A stretch of 6,171 nucleotides of DNA from an uncultured Chloroflexota bacterium (lineage in GTDB: Bacteria > Chloroflexota > Limnocylindria > Limnocylindrales > Limnocylindraceae), in assembly GCA_903937225.1 (NCBI GenBank), contig CAIZYO010000180.1:1-6171 (forward strand), given 5' to 3'. Below are positions 5,766-6,171 of the stretch, piece by piece (the first letter of the stretch is position 1; every line of letters begins with the position of its first letter). Made by a program: the position numbers and the translations under genes. The notes under the pieces were generated by a model that was not told the DNA's origin, ran no database searches, and saw only the letters and a program-made list of their open reading frames with translations.

Positions 5766-6171
5766 GTGGCAACCCTCGTCCTTATCCGACACGCACGAAC
5801 CGCCGAAACAGGCTCTCTCCTCAGTGGTCGACGAGAGGGAATCCCCCTCTCTCCCGCGGGACGGAGTGAAGCGAAACTCCTCGCGGAACGCCTCGCTGGG
5901 GTGCGCTTTGCAGGAATCTTCAGCTCCCCCATGCAGCGCTGTCGCGAGACGGTAGAGGCGATCCGCTCCACGCGAGGACCGAACGTACCGGCACGACCGA
6001 ATACGCAGATTGAAGATCGCCTCACAGAGGTTGATTACGGCGGCTGGACAGGGAAAGAGCTGAAGGTTCTGGCTAAGGACCCGCTCTGGGCAACGGTTCA
6101 ACGCCAACCGTCGGCGATGCAGTTCCCTGAAGGTGAGTCGCTCCGCGCAGCAGCGACGCGTGCGACTGAGG
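5766..6171 (+). CDS. Histidine phosphatase / phosphomutase-like protein (MSMEG_4193 type), 3' end outside window
   Basis: The first 135 codons of a plus-strand gene run off the right edge. The start is GTG, 2 nt after the phosphofructokinase stop, with no Shine-Dalgarno, so it probably depends on coupled translation. The phosphoglycerate-mutase fold is clear. LVLIRHARTAETG holds the phospho-acceptor His9 after Arg8, followed by the LSPAGRSEAKLLAERL helix, SSPMQRCRETVEAI (53-66) with the phosphate-binding Arg, and the acid motif EVDYGGWTGKEL (88-99). The ending PLWATVQRQPSAMQFPEGESL is typical of the actinobacterial MSMEG_4193 group, whose substrate is unknown. The family motif is RHGxT; here Gly is Ala (RHART). 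The second catalytic His should lie beyond the window. It is not expected to be the glycolytic mutase itself, despite following a glycolytic gene. Confidence 0.88.
   Translation, partial: MATLVLIRHARTAETGSLLSGRREGIPLSPAGRSEAKLLAERLAGVRFAGIFSSPMQRCRETVEAIRSTRGPNVPARPNTQIEDRLTEVDYGGWTGKELKVLAKDPLWATVQRQPSAMQFPEGESLRAAATRATE

Noticed and set aside
5374..6107. Minus-strand open frames opposite pfp and the phosphatase (5374-5772, 5420-6025, 5760-6107)
   Set aside because: They are antisense to clear enzyme genes on the plus strand, arginine-rich or without pattern, and one spans two genes.
1..6171. Defence system, mobile element, CRISPR array or toxin-antitoxin pair
   Set aside because: Every open frame with real support is a metabolic enzyme, nuclease fragment or ACT protein. 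No direct repeats, terminal inverted repeats or transposase motifs were seen, and a single exonuclease fragment beside a dehydrogenase is not evidence of defence.

Overview
This is a GC-rich stretch of a bacterial chromosome. It is packed with ordinary metabolic genes on both strands and has almost no spare DNA. I see no mobile element, CRISPR array, tRNA or rRNA, no phage gene, and no gene-free stretch longer than 145 bases. The best guess for the host is an actinomycete-like bacterium (Actinomycetota). The reasons are GC-rich third codon positions, a histidine-phosphatase gene of the MSMEG_4193 type, a phosphofructokinase with pyrophosphate-type residues, and several start codons placed right behind a TANNNT -10 box, as in leaderless genes. 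Chloroflexota is not excluded. The host assignment is inference from composition and families, not a search result.

Layout, left to right. (1) Minus strand: the first 132 codons of a DEDD-type exonuclease run off the left edge. Upstream of it, on the same strand, is a full-length gamma-aminobutyraldehyde dehydrogenase (patD-like). (2) A 145-bp divergent intergenic region carries a 10-bp palindrome, a 7-bp inverted repeat, candidate promoters in both directions and a strong Shine-Dalgarno for the dehydrogenase. (3) Plus strand: a small protein of two tandem ACT domains. (4) A 17-bp convergent gap with an 8-bp hairpin that overlaps the next gene's stop codon. (5) Minus strand: a monoacylglycerol-lipase-like alpha/beta hydrolase. 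(6) A 57-bp divergent promoter region. (7) Plus strand: a tightly coupled run of class II fumarase (fumC), phosphofructokinase of PPi type (pfp) and the first 135 codons of a histidine phosphatase, which runs off the right edge.

How the genes fit together. The dehydrogenase makes 4-aminobutanoate from 4-aminobutanal, a step in putrescine breakdown whose carbon ends up at succinate. Fumarase acts just downstream in the TCA cycle, and phosphofructokinase sits in upper glycolysis. The fumC-pfp junction is a 4-bp ATGA overlap and the pfp-phosphatase gap is 2 bp, so these three are almost certainly one transcript. The tandem-ACT protein has no partner domain and its role is unknown.

The most interesting signal is regulatory rather than a new system. 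Three genes (exonuclease, ACT protein, hydrolase) have no Shine-Dalgarno but have TAGGAT or TAGGCT ending 6-7 nt before the ATG, which is the layout expected of leaderless mRNAs. The dehydrogenase and fumC have ordinary ribosome-binding sites instead. I found no convincing undescribed biological system here.
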